26,994 nt of DNA from Candidatus Sphingobacterium stercoripullorum (GTDB lineage: Bacteria; Bacteroidota; Bacteroidia; Sphingobacteriales; Sphingobacteriaceae), in assembly GCA_019114715.1 (NCBI GenBank), contig DXEZ01000077.1, forward strand, positions 1-26,994, given 5' to 3'. The notes under the pieces are model-generated. The model was not told the origin of the DNA, did no database searches, and worked only from the letters and a program-made list of their open reading frames with translations. A program made the position numbers and the translations under genes. How positions within the stretch are numbered: the first letter of the stretch is position 1; every line of letters begins with the position of its first letter. Shown piece by piece: positions 8,381-15,213 of the stretch.

Positions 8381-9022
8381 TTACTTTTTGCGTAAAACAA
8401 AAAGCCCATCGCGTACCGGCAACATGACTTTTTCAATTCTGTGGTCTGTCGCCAATTTATTGTTGAAATTTAAAATTTCCTTTGTTCTTTTGTCCTGCAT
8501 GTCTGCAAAAACCTTGCCCTTCCACAAGACGTTGTCAATCAGTATAATAGCGCCTGGATTTGTTTTTTCTAAAACGAGCTCGAAATACAGTTCATTTCGT
8601 TTTTTATCTGCGTCTATAAAAACTAAGTCAAACGGCCCAGGTATTGTCGGTATAATTTCTGCTGCATCACCGATATGAAAGTGTATGTTGCTTTTGTACT
8701 CTGAGGATTCAAAATACCCAGTAACTTGTTCCTCTAATTCGTCATTAATATCTATTGTGTGCAACTCACCCTGCTGCCTGTCTAAACCTTCTGCTAGACA
8801 CAGTGCTGAATAACCTGTGAAAGTGCCAATTTCAAGAATTTTATGGGGAGACTTCATTTTGCTAATCATGGATAACAACCTCCCTTGGTAGTGACCAGAT
8901 AGCATATGAGACTGAGCCTTTGTCAAATAAGTTTCTCTTTCTATTTGAGATAACAGATGCGATACAGGGTCTATTGTCTGCTCCAAATATTCATTTAAAA
9001 TATTGTTTTCCAACAAATTCAT
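8381..9022 (-). CDS. SAM-dependent O-methyltransferase, family 3 (caffeoyl-CoA OMT/TrmR-like)
   Basis: The product has 213 residues, full length for the family. Motif I for S-adenosylmethionine is ILEIGTFTGYSALCLAEGL (about 62-80); HTIDIND follows, then GDAAEIIPTI and the metal-binding FIDADKKRNELYF (around residue 135), and IDNVLWKGKVF. This Mg-dependent family includes catechol methyltransferases and TrmR (YrrM), which methylates 5-hydroxyuridine in tRNA; sequence alone does not decide between them. The gene leads an operon with two glucosaminidases. A perfect TAACTTTG box ends four bases before its ATG, so the mRNA is probably leaderless. The functional link to murein hydrolases is not obvious. 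Confidence 0.9.
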   Translation of the reverse strand: MNLLENNILNEYLEQTIDPVSHLLSQIERETYLTKAQSHMLSGHYQGRLLSMISKMKSPHKILEIGTFTGYSALCLAEGLDRQQGELHTIDINDELEEQVTGYFESSEYKSNIHFHIGDAAEIIPTIPGPFDLVFIDADKKRNELYFELVLEKTNPGAIILIDNVLWKGKVFADMQDKRTKEILNFNNKLATDHRIEKVMLPVRDGLFVLRKK

Positions 9023-9026
9023 GGGG

Positions 9027-9034
9027 CAAAGTTA
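9027..9034 (-). promoter_or_regulatory. -7 promoter box of the O-methyltransferase operon
   Basis: The minus strand reads TAACTTTG, an exact TAnnTTTG, followed by four bases and the ATG at 9022. A near-match to the -33 box (ATTG) lies 21 bases upstream. Transcription would start at or within a few bases of the start codon. Confidence 0.6.
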
Positions 9035-9058
9035 ATTAAGAACTTTTTGTGAAAGCAA

Positions 9059-9094
9059 TATTTGAGCGTTAATTTTTGTTAATGCGCTCAAATA
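9059..9094. repeat. 10-bp inverted repeat beside the O-methyltransferase promoter
   Basis: TATTTGAGCG (9059-9068) and CGCTCAAATA (9085-9094) are perfect complements separated by 16 AT-rich bases. There is no T-run after it on the minus strand, so it is a poor terminator; its proximal arm touches the -33 position of the promoter at 9027, which suits an operator. It could alternatively be a backup folE terminator. Confidence 0.5.
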
Positions 9095-9117
9095 TAGAGG
9101 GATGGTGAAGAGATAAA

Positions 9118-9144
9118 CCCTGCTTGGGAATGTCCAGAGCAGGG
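9118..9144 (-). terminator. Probable folE terminator hairpin
   Basis: CCCTGCT (9118-9124) pairs with AGCAGGG (9138-9144) over a 13-base loop, ten bases after the folE stop. On the minus strand it is followed by TTTATCTC, a short imperfect T-run. Confidence 0.5.
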
Positions 9145-9153
9145 CTGTATTCG

Positions 9154-9786
9154 TTAGGAGAGATCAGTACTGATCAATCTTAAAAATTCACTTCTTGTAA
9201 CATCACTTTTGAACTGTCCTGTAAAGGCAGACGTGGTGGTGATGGAGTTTTGCTTTTGAATACCTCGCATTGCCATGCACATGTGCTTACATTCAATCAC
9301 CACGGCAACTCCTGCAGGCATTAATGTATCTTGGATGCAATCTCTAATTTCATTTGTAAGTCTTTCTTGTACTTGCAGACGTCTGGCAAATACATCAACC
9401 ACACGAGGGATTTTGCTCAATCCAACTATATGACCGTTAGGTATATAAGCAACGTGTGCTTTACCAAAGAATGGCAGCATATGATGCTCGCATAGTGAAT
9501 AAACCTCAATATCTTTGACTACAACCATTTGGCTGTAATCCTCTTCGAACATAGCGCCACGCAGAATTTCTGCTGGGTCCATTTGATATCCGTGCGTAAG
9601 AAACTGCAACGCTTTAGCCACTCTTTCCGGTGTTTTAATAAGCCCATCTCTTTGAGGATCTTCACCTAAAGCTTCCAGTATATCTGTATAATGCGTGGAG
9701 ATTCTCTCAACATTGTCTTGGTTATACTGGTCTATTTTTGCGTAACCAAAGCTCTCCTCTTCTTGGAGGTTGTTGTTATTAGCCAT
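9154..9786 (-). CDS. folE: GTP cyclohydrolase I
   Basis: The product (210 residues, normal length) converts GTP to 7,8-dihydroneopterin triphosphate, the entry step for folate, queuosine and biopterin-type pterins. Zinc ligands are Cys99 and His102 in SLCEHHMLPF and Cys170 in ECKHMCMAMRG, with the same spacing as Cys110/His113/Cys181 of the E. coli enzyme. Other hallmarks are IVGLSKIPRVVDVFARRLQ and RDGLIKTPERVAKA. The extra N-terminal stretch (1-25) is hydrophilic and variable. It starts 23 bases after the queD-like stop without its own promoter box, so the two are probably co-transcribed and the upstream enzyme acts on the FolE product. Confidence 0.97.
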   Translation of the reverse strand: MANNNNLQEEESFGYAKIDQYNQDNVERISTHYTDILEALGEDPQRDGLIKTPERVAKALQFLTHGYQMDPAEILRGAMFEEDYSQMVVVKDIEVYSLCEHHMLPFFGKAHVAYIPNGHIVGLSKIPRVVDVFARRLQVQERLTNEIRDCIQDTLMPAGVAVVIECKHMCMAMRGIQKQNSITTTSAFTGQFKSDVTRSEFLRLISTDLS

Positions 9787-9809
9787 TTTTATTGTTAAAT
9801 GTATTTAAA

Positions 9810-10223
9810 TTAATCGCCAAAATATTCTACATAATTGTTTTCTGTTTCATGTAGTCGAATGGCATGTAACTCTACTTTATGTTCTAAAAATATGGGTTTA
9901 AGGATTTTAAATATTTCAATGGCTATGTTTTCGGTTGATGCCATTTTTCCTCGCATAAAATCCACATCTAGATTAATATTTTTATGATCTAACTTCTCAA
10001 TTATATTTTCTGTAATGAGCTCCTTCATTAGCTTTAAGTCTATTAGAAAGCCCGTCTCTGGATTTACTTTGCCTTTTACAGTGACATAAAGATCGAAATT
10101 GTGTCCATGCCAATTGATATTGGAACAGTTCCCAAAGACCTCTTCATTTTTCTCTTGCGTCCATTCTTCTTTATAAAGCCTATGCGCCGCATTGAATCGT
10201 TCTCGACGAGTAATGTAAATCAT
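9810..10223 (-). CDS. queD: 6-pyruvoyl-tetrahydropterin synthase / 6-carboxytetrahydropterin synthase (QueD family)
   Basis: The product (137 residues) acts on dihydroneopterin triphosphate. Zinc ligands are His14, His39 and His41 (AAHR and WHGHNF), the catalytic thiol is Cys33 in GNCSNINWHGH, and the catalytic Asp79-His80 pair is in KLDHKNINLDV. The closing ETENNYVEY contains the substrate-anchoring Glu126. These motifs (six-residue Cys-to-His spacing, DHKN, ET.NN) resemble animal PTPS more than the compact CxxHGH of E. coli QueD, so the product could be either the queuosine intermediate or 6-pyruvoyl-tetrahydropterin. It is immediately upstream of folE. A perfect TATCTTTG box ends five bases before the ATG, suggesting a leaderless transcript. 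Confidence 0.9.
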   Translation of the reverse strand: MIYITRRERFNAAHRLYKEEWTQEKNEEVFGNCSNINWHGHNFDLYVTVKGKVNPETGFLIDLKLMKELITENIIEKLDHKNINLDVDFMRGKMASTENIAIEIFKILKPIFLEHKVELHAIRLHETENNYVEYFGD

Positions 10224-10228
10224 AGTTG

Positions 10229-10236
10229 CAAAGATA
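10229..10236 (-). promoter_or_regulatory. -7 promoter box of queD-folE
   Basis: The minus strand reads TATCTTTG, exact to TAnnTTTG, followed by CAACT and the ATG. No good TTTG is present 19-21 bases upstream. The position predicts transcription starting essentially at the start codon. Confidence 0.6.
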
Positions 10237-10288
10237 GTCTGAAAAAATCATATATTAGTCTATCTTAATGTAAAACATATTTTAACTA

Positions 10289-10296
10289 CAAGTTTG
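10289..10296 (+). promoter_or_regulatory. Possible -7 box of mqnB
   Basis: CAAGTTTG differs from TAnnTTTG at one base and ends three bases before the ATG at 10300. There is no clear -33 box. Confidence 0.3.
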
Positions 10297-10299
10297 AAA

Positions 10300-10932
10300 A
10301 TGAGTTTATTGATTGTAGCAGCTACTGAATTAGAGTTAAAACCAAGTATCGAGTGGCTTTCAAAGAGCCGGGCAAATTATTTAGTTACTGGTGTAGGAAT
10401 GGTTGCTACAGCCACGGCACTTGCACGAACATTAAGTGAAAATGAATACCAATTGATTTTAAATGTTGGAATTGCAGGTTGCCTCAATCAAGATGTTCCC
10501 CTAGCATCCCTAGCTCATATAGTCCAAGATCAGGTTTATCATTTTGGAGCGGAAACGCCTGGTGGTTTTATTTCCGTCGATGAGCTGGGATTTGGAACCT
10601 CTATCTTCCAAGGCAACTCTCAAGGAGTCAGCTATAAGGCTGTAAGTCAACTTGAAGAATTTAAGGGGATAACGGTTAACAAAGTACACGGTACAGCTAT
10701 AAGTGTAGCCAATTTAAAGGAGCAGTTTGCAGGAGAGCAAATTGTAGAAAGTATGGAAGGGGCTGCCGTGTTTTATGCAGCTAGGGAATTTAAGGTTCCA
10801 GCCCTACAAGTTCGGTCTATTTCTAATTATATAGAAGTGCGGAATAAAGAGAATTGGAAGATACCCGAAGCAATTGAATCTTTGAACAATTGGCTTCTTG
10901 CATTCTACAAAGAATGGGAAGCTCAAAACTGA
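10300..10932 (+). CDS. mqnB: Futalosine hydrolase
   Basis: The product (210 residues) belongs to the purine/MTA nucleosidase fold and should split futalosine into dehypoxanthine futalosine and hypoxanthine, in the futalosine route to menaquinone. The N-terminal strand LLIVAATELELKP, LILNVGIAGCLN, ESMEGAAVFYAA (nucleoside-binding Glu/Met/Glu) and the C-terminal SNYIEVRNKENWKI, typical of MqnB rather than MTA/SAH nucleosidase, support this. ATG at 10300 is preferred over TTG at 10294 because the first strand begins directly after it. It heads a plus-strand run with miaE (37-base gap). Other mqn genes are not in the window. Confidence 0.9.
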   Translation: MSLLIVAATELELKPSIEWLSKSRANYLVTGVGMVATATALARTLSENEYQLILNVGIAGCLNQDVPLASLAHIVQDQVYHFGAETPGGFISVDELGFGTSIFQGNSQGVSYKAVSQLEEFKGITVNKVHGTAISVANLKEQFAGEQIVESMEGAAVFYAAREFKVPALQVRSISNYIEVRNKENWKIPEAIESLNNWLLAFYKEWEAQN

Positions 10933-10969
10933 ATAATAACAGAGTTAGAAATAATACAATTAAAGGATT

Positions 10970-11551
10970 ATGTTAGGATTAAAGCTATTGACAGACCCCA
11001 GGTGGGCTAATATTGCAGAAAAAAACTTAGAAGTGATTTTAACTGACCATGCCTGGTGTGAACAGAAGGCCGCATCCAATGCCATAAGTATCATCACGCA
11101 AAATCCAGAGCATAAAGAGCTCGTAGAGGTCTTGACAGATATTGCAATAGAAGAGATGGAGCACTTTAAAATGGTTATAGAGATCATCTATGCTAGAGGC
11201 TATACTTTAGGGCGAGAGGAAAAAGACCATTACGTTGGGCAACTTTTTAAGTTCATGAAAAAAGATGGGAGTAGGAATCAAGCTCTAATCGAGCGGCTGC
11301 TTTTCGCAGCGATGATCGAAGCTAGGAGCTGCGAGCGCTTCCGCGTTTTATACCAAAATATAGAAGATAAAGAGTTGGCCAAGTTTTATTACGAATTGAT
11401 GGTCTCTGAGGCGAATCACTATACGGTCTTTTTAAACTTTGCCAGAGAATTAAGTGAATCGGGAGATGTTGAAAAGAGGTGGCAAGAATGGTTGAAGTTC
11501 GAAGGGGAGTTAATTACCTCTTACGGGAAAAAAGAATTTGTCCATGGCTAG
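10970..11551 (+). CDS. miaE: tRNA-(ms2io6A)-hydroxylase, MiaE-type diiron protein
   Basis: The 193-residue product is a ferritin-like four-helix diiron enzyme that hydroxylates the isopentenyl side chain of ms2i6A37 in tRNA, using O2. Ligands expected from the family are visible: Glu31 in HAWCEQKAA, Glu62 and His65 in EEMEHF, Glu117 in MIEARSCERF, and Glu147 and His150 in SEANHYTVF. The two ExxH motifs and the EARSCERF stretch are diagnostic. Its start has a good purine-rich AAAGGA just upstream, unusual among its neighbours. It needs MiaA and MiaB products, which are not encoded here. Co-transcription with mqnB is likely; no pathway link is evident. Confidence 0.93.
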   Translation: MLGLKLLTDPRWANIAEKNLEVILTDHAWCEQKAASNAISIITQNPEHKELVEVLTDIAIEEMEHFKMVIEIIYARGYTLGREEKDHYVGQLFKFMKKDGSRNQALIERLLFAAMIEARSCERFRVLYQNIEDKELAKFYYELMVSEANHYTVFLNFARELSESGDVEKRWQEWLKFEGELITSYGKKEFVHG

Positions 11552-11591
11552 TTTCTTATCCTATATCAATTAAGAATTAACCACTTACTAG

Positions 11592-11599
11592 TACCTTTG
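11592..11599 (+). promoter_or_regulatory. -7 promoter box of the LLM monooxygenase gene
   Basis: TACCTTTG is an exact TAnnTTTG, 19 bases before the ATG at 11619, and an AAAGGA ribosome-binding-like sequence lies between. No TTTG is seen at the -33 position. Confidence 0.45.
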
Positions 11600-11618
11600 A
11601 AAAGAAAGGAATTATATT

Positions 11619-12653
11619 ATGATAGAATTAGGAATAGGTATGTTTGGGGATTTGCAAATTAATCCCATAACAGGTGCAATACAACCGGCTGCAGCACGCC
11701 TCCAAGAAATTATCCGTGAAGTAAAGTTAATGGATGATTTAGGCGTAGACTTTTTCGGCATTGGTGAGCACCACCGGCCAGACTACGCAGTTGCTTCTCC
11801 TGAAATTTTATTAGCAGCGGCAGCTAGCGTAACCCAACGTATAAAGCTAGGAAGTGCTGTCTCTGTTATTAGCTCGGCGGATCCAGTCAAGTTATACCAA
11901 GATTTTGCTACCGTAGATTTGATTTCTGATGGTAGAGCTGAGATCATGGCAGGTAGGGGTTCTTTTGTGGAGTCTTTTCCCAAATTTGGATACCACATGA
12001 AAGATTACAATGCCTTATTTGAAGAGAAGCTTGATCTGCTGTTAAAGTTAAATACTCAAGAAAGGGTGAATTGGACTGGACAGTTCCGACCAACTTTAAT
12101 CGATCAAGCGATCTATCCAAAAGCGAAAAATAATAGTATGCCCATTTGGATTGCAGTAGGGGGGACGCCTGAGTCTGTTTTGCGTGCAGGACGCTTGGGT
12201 CTTCCTGTGATGTTTGCTATAATTGGAGGAAGCTATGAACATTTCAAGCCGCTGTTTGAGCTGTACAAGGAAACTTATTTGGAGTCCGGACACCCAGAAG
12301 ATAAATTTCAGGTAGGCGTGCACATGCATTCTTTCTTTGGAGACTCTGATAAGGTGGTAGACGACTATTATCCGCTGTATGCCGCACAAATGGATAGGAT
12401 TGGAGCGACTAGAGGCTGGCCAAAATATCAACGTATGCAATACGATTATGGGCGGTCCGACCACGGTCATTTGGTAGTTGGTGATGCGGCATATTCAATA
12501 GATAAGATTTTAGAGGTCATTGAAACATTTAAATTGACCCGTTTTTCTGCGCACTTAGATGTAGGTGCTCCCGACCACAAGAGCATGATGAAAGCCATTG
12601 AAATATATGGCAATAAGATTGTGCCTGAGGTTAAAAAAGCTTTGTTAAAATAG
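11619..12653 (+). CDS. Luciferase-like (LLM class) flavin-dependent monooxygenase
   Basis: The 344-residue product has the bacterial-luciferase-like TIM-barrel pattern: MIELGIGMFGD, the phosphate/flavin-binding GIGEHHRPDYAVASPEI (Glu50-His51-His52), TQRIKLGSAVSVISSADPVK, DLISDGRAEIMAGRGSF and IWIAVGGTPESVLRAGRLGLP. Such enzymes use FMNH2 and O2 on substrates that cannot be assigned from sequence. A purine-rich AAAGGA precedes the start, and the gene has its own -7 box, so it may be transcribed apart from mqnB-miaE. A hairpin follows directly after the stop. The flavin reductase at 24672 could in principle supply reduced flavin, but it is far away and that is speculation. Confidence 0.92.
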   Translation: MIELGIGMFGDLQINPITGAIQPAAARLQEIIREVKLMDDLGVDFFGIGEHHRPDYAVASPEILLAAAASVTQRIKLGSAVSVISSADPVKLYQDFATVDLISDGRAEIMAGRGSFVESFPKFGYHMKDYNALFEEKLDLLLKLNTQERVNWTGQFRPTLIDQAIYPKAKNNSMPIWIAVGGTPESVLRAGRLGLPVMFAIIGGSYEHFKPLFELYKETYLESGHPEDKFQVGVHMHSFFGDSDKVVDDYYPLYAAQMDRIGATRGWPKYQRMQYDYGRSDHGHLVVGDAAYSIDKILEVIETFKLTRFSAHLDVGAPDHKSMMKAIEIYGNKIVPEVKKALLK

Positions 12654-12656
12654 TCA

Positions 12657-12676
12657 AAGTCCCCGCCAGGGGACTT
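12657..12676 (+). terminator. Hairpin terminator after the LLM gene
   Basis: AAGTCCCC pairs perfectly with GGGGACTT (8 bp, loop GCCA), starting three bases after the stop. The T-run is poor (CGTTATG), so termination may be partial. Confidence 0.6.
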
Positions 12677-12845
12677 CGTTATGTGTACTCCTCTTAACTG
12701 TTGATTATTACCTTTTGAGCACTCCTCTTGGATTTAAGTTAAAGAAGTAGAGTAGAGTGGGGAGAAGCTTGTTTTCACTTCGCTAGCCAAAATGTGCTAG
12801 TACTATAACATGCTTTCCTTGTTGAAAATACTTTGGCTGCCCATT
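12677..12845. other. Island between two convergent terminators
   Basis: These 169 bases hold no ORF of note. ACTCCTCTT occurs twice as a direct repeat (12687-12695 and 12721-12729), and CTAGC/GCTAG forms a 5-bp inverted repeat near 12783-12800. I see no promoter of the local type. Confidence 0.4.
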
Positions 12846-12878
12846 AAAAAAGGTGGATAAAGTTATTTTTTATCCACC
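12846..12878 (-). terminator. Strong intrinsic terminator of the S41 protease gene
   Basis: GGTGGATAAA (12852-12861) pairs perfectly with TTTATCCACC (12869-12878) over a 7-base loop. On the minus strand the stem is followed by six T residues (12851-12846), the classic rho-independent form, 27 bases after the stop. Confidence 0.85.
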
Positions 12879-12905
12879 CTAAAAGATTTACAGTTATTCA
12901 GATTC

Positions 12906-15017
12906 TTATTTTGCCAATAAGGGCATTAAGTGAAGAGTTTCATCAAGCACTAGGTCAAAATCTATTTTTGCATCATCAACATTTTCTGGCGAAATGCCTT
13001 TAAGTGCTGCAAGATTGATCTTCCTTTGTTTGTTTTTCTCTTGAATCTTTTCTCTTTCTGCCTTGAGCTTACTTTCTTGTAAATATACTTCGATAATCTT
13101 ATTGTTTTTATTGAACTCTTTGATATCATCGAGTAAATAATCGTAAGCAACAGAGTTTTTCATCCTCTCTTCATGAAGCTTTTTCATGGCCTCAATCTCC
13201 GAACTAAGGTCTCCAGATTTGTTGAATTTTGTTGCAGCGATTTTATCCCAAGGTAAAGCTGCAGGTTCCGAGCTTTCACCAAACTCTTCGGCAGAATATT
13301 GCGTTGGGAACTCTATATCGGGCATTACTCCGCGATGTTGCGTGCTGCTTCCAGTTACTCTATAGAATTTCGCCATGGTGATGTTGATTTGACCAAATTC
13401 TGGTGCTCCACTTGGCGTATCTGGGTCTTTGTCCTCTCCAGCAGCTTTAAGCATAAGCCTGCTGGTATTGCTGATAAACCTAGACATATCCACAGCCGAT
13501 TGCACAGTTCCTTTTCCAAAAGTAGTAGATCCAAAGATAACCCCCCTACCATAATCTTGTATAGCGCCAGCAAAAATTTCAGATGCTGAAGCAGAGAACC
13601 TATTGGTAATGACACCCAGAGGGCCCTCCCATGCAACCTCAGCGGTTGGGCTTTGTTCAATTTGGACGCGATTTGCAATATCTCTGACCTGAACGACTGG
13701 ACCTCTATCGATAAATAAACTCGTTAACTCAATGGCCTCGTGCAGGGAGCCTCCACCGTTATTCCTTAAGTCAAGTACTACTGCATCCACTTGCTCATTT
13801 TTCAAGGTGTCTAGAATCAGCTTCACATCTCTAGATGTACTTTTATAGTTAGGGTCTTTTTTGCGGTAAGCATCAAAATCCATATAAAACTTAGGGAGCT
13901 TAATAACTCCAATTCTATAGTCATTTCCCGATGCATCCTGGATTGTTTTAATTTCTTTCTGTGCGGACTCTTGTTCAAGGACAATTTTTTCACGCGTTAG
14001 AGACACTATCTTTGGATTTGCAGCGACTTCTTGGCCTGCAGGTAGAACCTTTAGTTTAACTACCGTTCCTTTGGGTCCTTTTATCTTCGCTACAGCAGCA
14101 TCTAATCTCCAGCCTATTATATCTTCGAATTCACCGTCCTCACCTTGAGCCACTCCGATTATTCGGTCATTTATCTCTAGCGATTTATCTTTAAATGCAG
14201 GGCCACCTGCAATAACCTCTTTGATGGTTACCATCTCGTTTTCGATCATTAAGCTAGCGCCAATGCCTTCAAGTGTGTTAGACATGGATTCGTTGAAACG
14301 TTGTGCGAATGACGGGTTGTAATACGTGGTGTGCGGGTCAACGGCATCAGTGAATGCGGACATTATAATTTGGAATGCATCATTTGCGTTAGTTTTTTTC
14401 ATTTGAGAGATTAAGTTTTCATATCGTTTTCTTAAAATCTCTTTATGCTTTTCGTCCGCCTCTTTCTCGTCCTCTTCCTCTGTAGTTGTTAGCTTGAGGT
14501 TTAACAGATCGTATTTTACTCTTTTTCTCCAATGGTCTTTGATTAAGTCATCATTCTCCATCCACTCTGCGTCTTCATTGAAGCTAACATACTCTTCATC
14601 GATTGAGTAATCGTGAGGCACATCGATTTGACTTATTGCAAACTCCATGTTCTCTATGTATCGATCCGAGAACATATTAAAAAGATAGTATGGAGCAGAT
14701 AAGTCCCCCTTTTTAAAGTCTTGACTGATATGGTTTCTGTATTGCTCAAAAGACTCTATGTCATCTTTAGTAAAGTATGCTTTACTTGGGTCTAACGCTT
14801 TTAGAAGATTATCGTAAATAATACTCGATAAGCTATCATTCATTGGGGCTTTTTTATAGCTATAGGTCTCCAATATATTAGCGACCTCTTTTGCTATAAC
14901 CTCATGTTGCGCACGTGGCTTTAATGCCAAGGAATCTTCATCTAAGTCTACTCGAGGCTTTGATCCACAGGCGATTACGGAAATTAAGCATAAACTGATT
15001 AAAAAATTTCTAAACAT
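12906..15017 (-). CDS. prc: Carboxy-terminal processing peptidase, Prc/Tsp type (S41), lipoprotein
   Basis: The product (703 residues, Prc-like length) is a periplasmic tail-specific protease that trims or degrades envelope proteins and, in other bacteria, controls murein hydrolases. A lipobox VIAC gives lipidated Cys17, whereas E. coli Prc is not a lipoprotein. Residues about 30-240 match the helical Tsp N-terminal domain, about 249-335 a PDZ domain (EGIGASLMIENEMVTIKEV, AFKDKSLEINDRIIGV), and then the S41 core with DLRNNGGGS. The catalytic pattern NRFSASASEIFAGAIQDYGRG gives Ser477, with Asp488 and Lys502 (TFGKGTVQ) at exactly the spacing of Ser452/Asp463/Lys477 in E. coli. A C-terminal helical region follows. 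Given its neighbours, control of murein hydrolases is plausible but inferred. Confidence 0.95.
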   Translation of the reverse strand: MFRNFLISLCLISVIACGSKPRVDLDEDSLALKPRAQHEVIAKEVANILETYSYKKAPMNDSLSSIIYDNLLKALDPSKAYFTKDDIESFEQYRNHISQDFKKGDLSAPYYLFNMFSDRYIENMEFAISQIDVPHDYSIDEEYVSFNEDAEWMENDDLIKDHWRKRVKYDLLNLKLTTTEEEDEKEADEKHKEILRKRYENLISQMKKTNANDAFQIIMSAFTDAVDPHTTYYNPSFAQRFNESMSNTLEGIGASLMIENEMVTIKEVIAGGPAFKDKSLEINDRIIGVAQGEDGEFEDIIGWRLDAAVAKIKGPKGTVVKLKVLPAGQEVAANPKIVSLTREKIVLEQESAQKEIKTIQDASGNDYRIGVIKLPKFYMDFDAYRKKDPNYKSTSRDVKLILDTLKNEQVDAVVLDLRNNGGGSLHEAIELTSLFIDRGPVVQVRDIANRVQIEQSPTAEVAWEGPLGVITNRFSASASEIFAGAIQDYGRGVIFGSTTFGKGTVQSAVDMSRFISNTSRLMLKAAGEDKDPDTPSGAPEFGQINITMAKFYRVTGSSTQHRGVMPDIEFPTQYSAEEFGESSEPAALPWDKIAATKFNKSGDLSSEIEAMKKLHEERMKNSVAYDYLLDDIKEFNKNNKIIEVYLQESKLKAEREKIQEKNKQRKINLAALKGISPENVDDAKIDFDLVLDETLHLMPLLAK

Positions 15018-15213
15018 AGAATTTATTTTATTGGGTATTATTTTAAATTGTCAATATGGAGATGGTTTTAGTTTCCCTCACTTAACTCTTTCCCATATAC
15101 AAAACACAAAAAGGGAAACAACTCCCTATAAGGGATATAAAATTAACAAAAGAATTGATACTTTTCGATGAATGCGGTTATTATTTGAAGTGTTTCAAGT
15201 ATTTTACACAAAA
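15018..15213 (-). other. Spacer upstream of the S41 protease with competing inverted repeats
   Basis: There is no ORF and no TAnnTTTG box. On the minus strand, arms TCCCT (15135-15131), AGGGA (15127-15123), GTTTCCCT (15119-15112), GGGAAA (15094-15089) and AGGGAAAC (15078-15071) can pair in mutually exclusive ways. It may be an attenuator-like leader, or simply the terminator region of the TPR gene. Confidence 0.3.

Noticed and set aside
7636..8436. Longer start for the first glucosaminidase
   Set aside because: It would overlap the methyltransferase gene and bury the signal peptide; the ATG at 8358 gives a normal exported protein.
9843..9852. TGTTTCATGT as a possible parS half-site
   Set aside because: It matches only one half of the TGTTTCACGTGAAACA consensus, lacks the symmetric other half, and lies inside the queD coding region. 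No full parS was found.
10294..10299. TTG at 10294 as the mqnB start
   Set aside because: It lies within the putative -7 box and adds only two residues; the ATG at 10300 directly precedes the first beta-strand.
12096..12470. 124-residue frame opposite the LLM gene
   Set aside because: It is fully inside a well-supported gene on the opposite strand and shows no family motif.
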